A stretch of DNA of 5,568 bases from positions 1-5,568 of the forward strand of contig JAHDWY010000345.1 in the NCBI GenBank assembly GCA_023384315.1. Reading direction: 5' to 3'. Of this stretch, positions 5,328-5,568 are shown in pieces. Made by a program: the position numbers and the translations under genes. This DNA comes from Candidatus Hydrogenedentota bacterium (GTDB lineage Bacteria; Hydrogenedentota; Hydrogenedentia; Hydrogenedentales; SLHB01). Position 1 is the first letter of the stretch. Every line of letters starts with the position of its first letter. The notes beneath the pieces were generated by a model. The model had not been told where the DNA came from. It saw nothing but the letters and a program-made list of their open reading frames with translations, and made no database searches.

Positions 5328-5568
5328 CTATGCCACCTGAAATCTACCATTTCGGAGGGCGCGTTGCAAATCTGCCGAGCTAAGTATTAAATCCTCGAAT
5401 ACCGTAGCGTATCTTCCGACATCGCGGAGATCGTGCGCGTCACTGCTTGCCGTTGCGGGGATCTTCAGCGTGCCGGAAAGAGAACGTGCGAGCCGCTGCT
5501 CATGTTCCTTCAGATTCACGCTAGCCACTTCCATGGCTGCAAGCGGCAAGGTTTCCAGGCGCTCGTCA
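5328..5568 (-). CDS. C-terminal part of a PHP-domain metal-dependent phosphoesterase (partial, 5' end outside window)
   Basis: The reading frame runs open to the right edge; 79 C-terminal residues are present and it ends with TAG. The visible part matches the end of PHP-family proteins: an 'AMEV' strand (11-14; typically 'iEvyN'), then ATASSDAHD (38-46) with the metal-ligand-type D43 and H45, then VGRYATVFE (50-58) and the closing 'sadLqrALrngrF' pattern. PHP-domain enzymes hydrolyse phosphoesters such as 3',5'-nucleoside bisphosphates or histidinol phosphate; the substrate cannot be told from this fragment. An apparent start near 5549 is an in-frame TTG inside the conserved region and not a real start. 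The gene is the first visible member of the operon with lepB and the LpxH-like gene; the operon's promoter is not in this window. Confidence 0.8.
   Translation of the reverse strand, partial: DERLETLPLAAMEVASVNLKEHEQRLARSLSGTLKIPATASSDAHDLRDVGRYATVFEDLILSSADLQRALRNGRFQVA

Noticed and set aside
1..5568. CRISPR array, tRNA, rRNA, insertion sequence, prophage or defence system
   Set aside because: No regularly spaced repeats, no cloverleaf or rRNA signature, and no transposase, integrase or known defence protein was seen in any frame.

Overview
The window is a GC-rich (roughly 60%, judged by eye), gene-dense bacterial chromosome fragment. An LpxH-like lipid A enzyme together with a type I signal peptidase suggests a bacterium with an outer membrane. 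I could not place it taxonomically. The mix of a DnaA-like/coiled-coil fusion, a membrane-anchored PP2C phosphatase and Gram-negative housekeeping genes would fit one of the less studied didermic phyla (PVC-related or Hydrogenedentota-like), but that is a guess.

Layout. Positions 1-113 are non-coding, with a small hairpin and no recognisable gene. Positions 114-2831 (minus) encode a 905-residue protein with a DnaA/Hda-type P-loop ATPase head of about 160 residues, then about 690 residues of nearly uninterrupted coiled coil and a short acidic tail. Positions 2832-3018 are a divergent regulatory region. It holds a near-consensus sigma70 promoter for the minus-strand gene (TTGACA, 17 bp, TAGAAT) wrapped in three copies of CCAAGGG/CCCTTGG, and a weaker extended -10 promoter for the plus-strand gene. 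Positions 3019-3942 (plus) encode a PP2C-family Ser/Thr phosphatase with one C-terminal membrane helix. Positions 3892-4671, 4668-5306 and 5328-5568 form a tight minus-strand operon, transcribed from right to left: the tail of a PHP-domain phosphoesterase, then signal peptidase I (lepB), then an LpxH-like metallophosphoesterase. The last gene of that operon overlaps the 3' end of the phosphatase gene by 51 bp, tail to tail.

Working together. The right-hand operon looks like ordinary envelope housekeeping: protein export cleavage and lipid A synthesis. The left-hand divergent pair is the more unusual part. A nucleotide-binding, coiled-coil, scaffold-like protein shares its control region with a membrane-tethered phosphoprotein phosphatase, which suggests co-regulation and perhaps a phosphorylation-controlled subcellular structure. 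No partner kinase lies in the window, so that link is inference.
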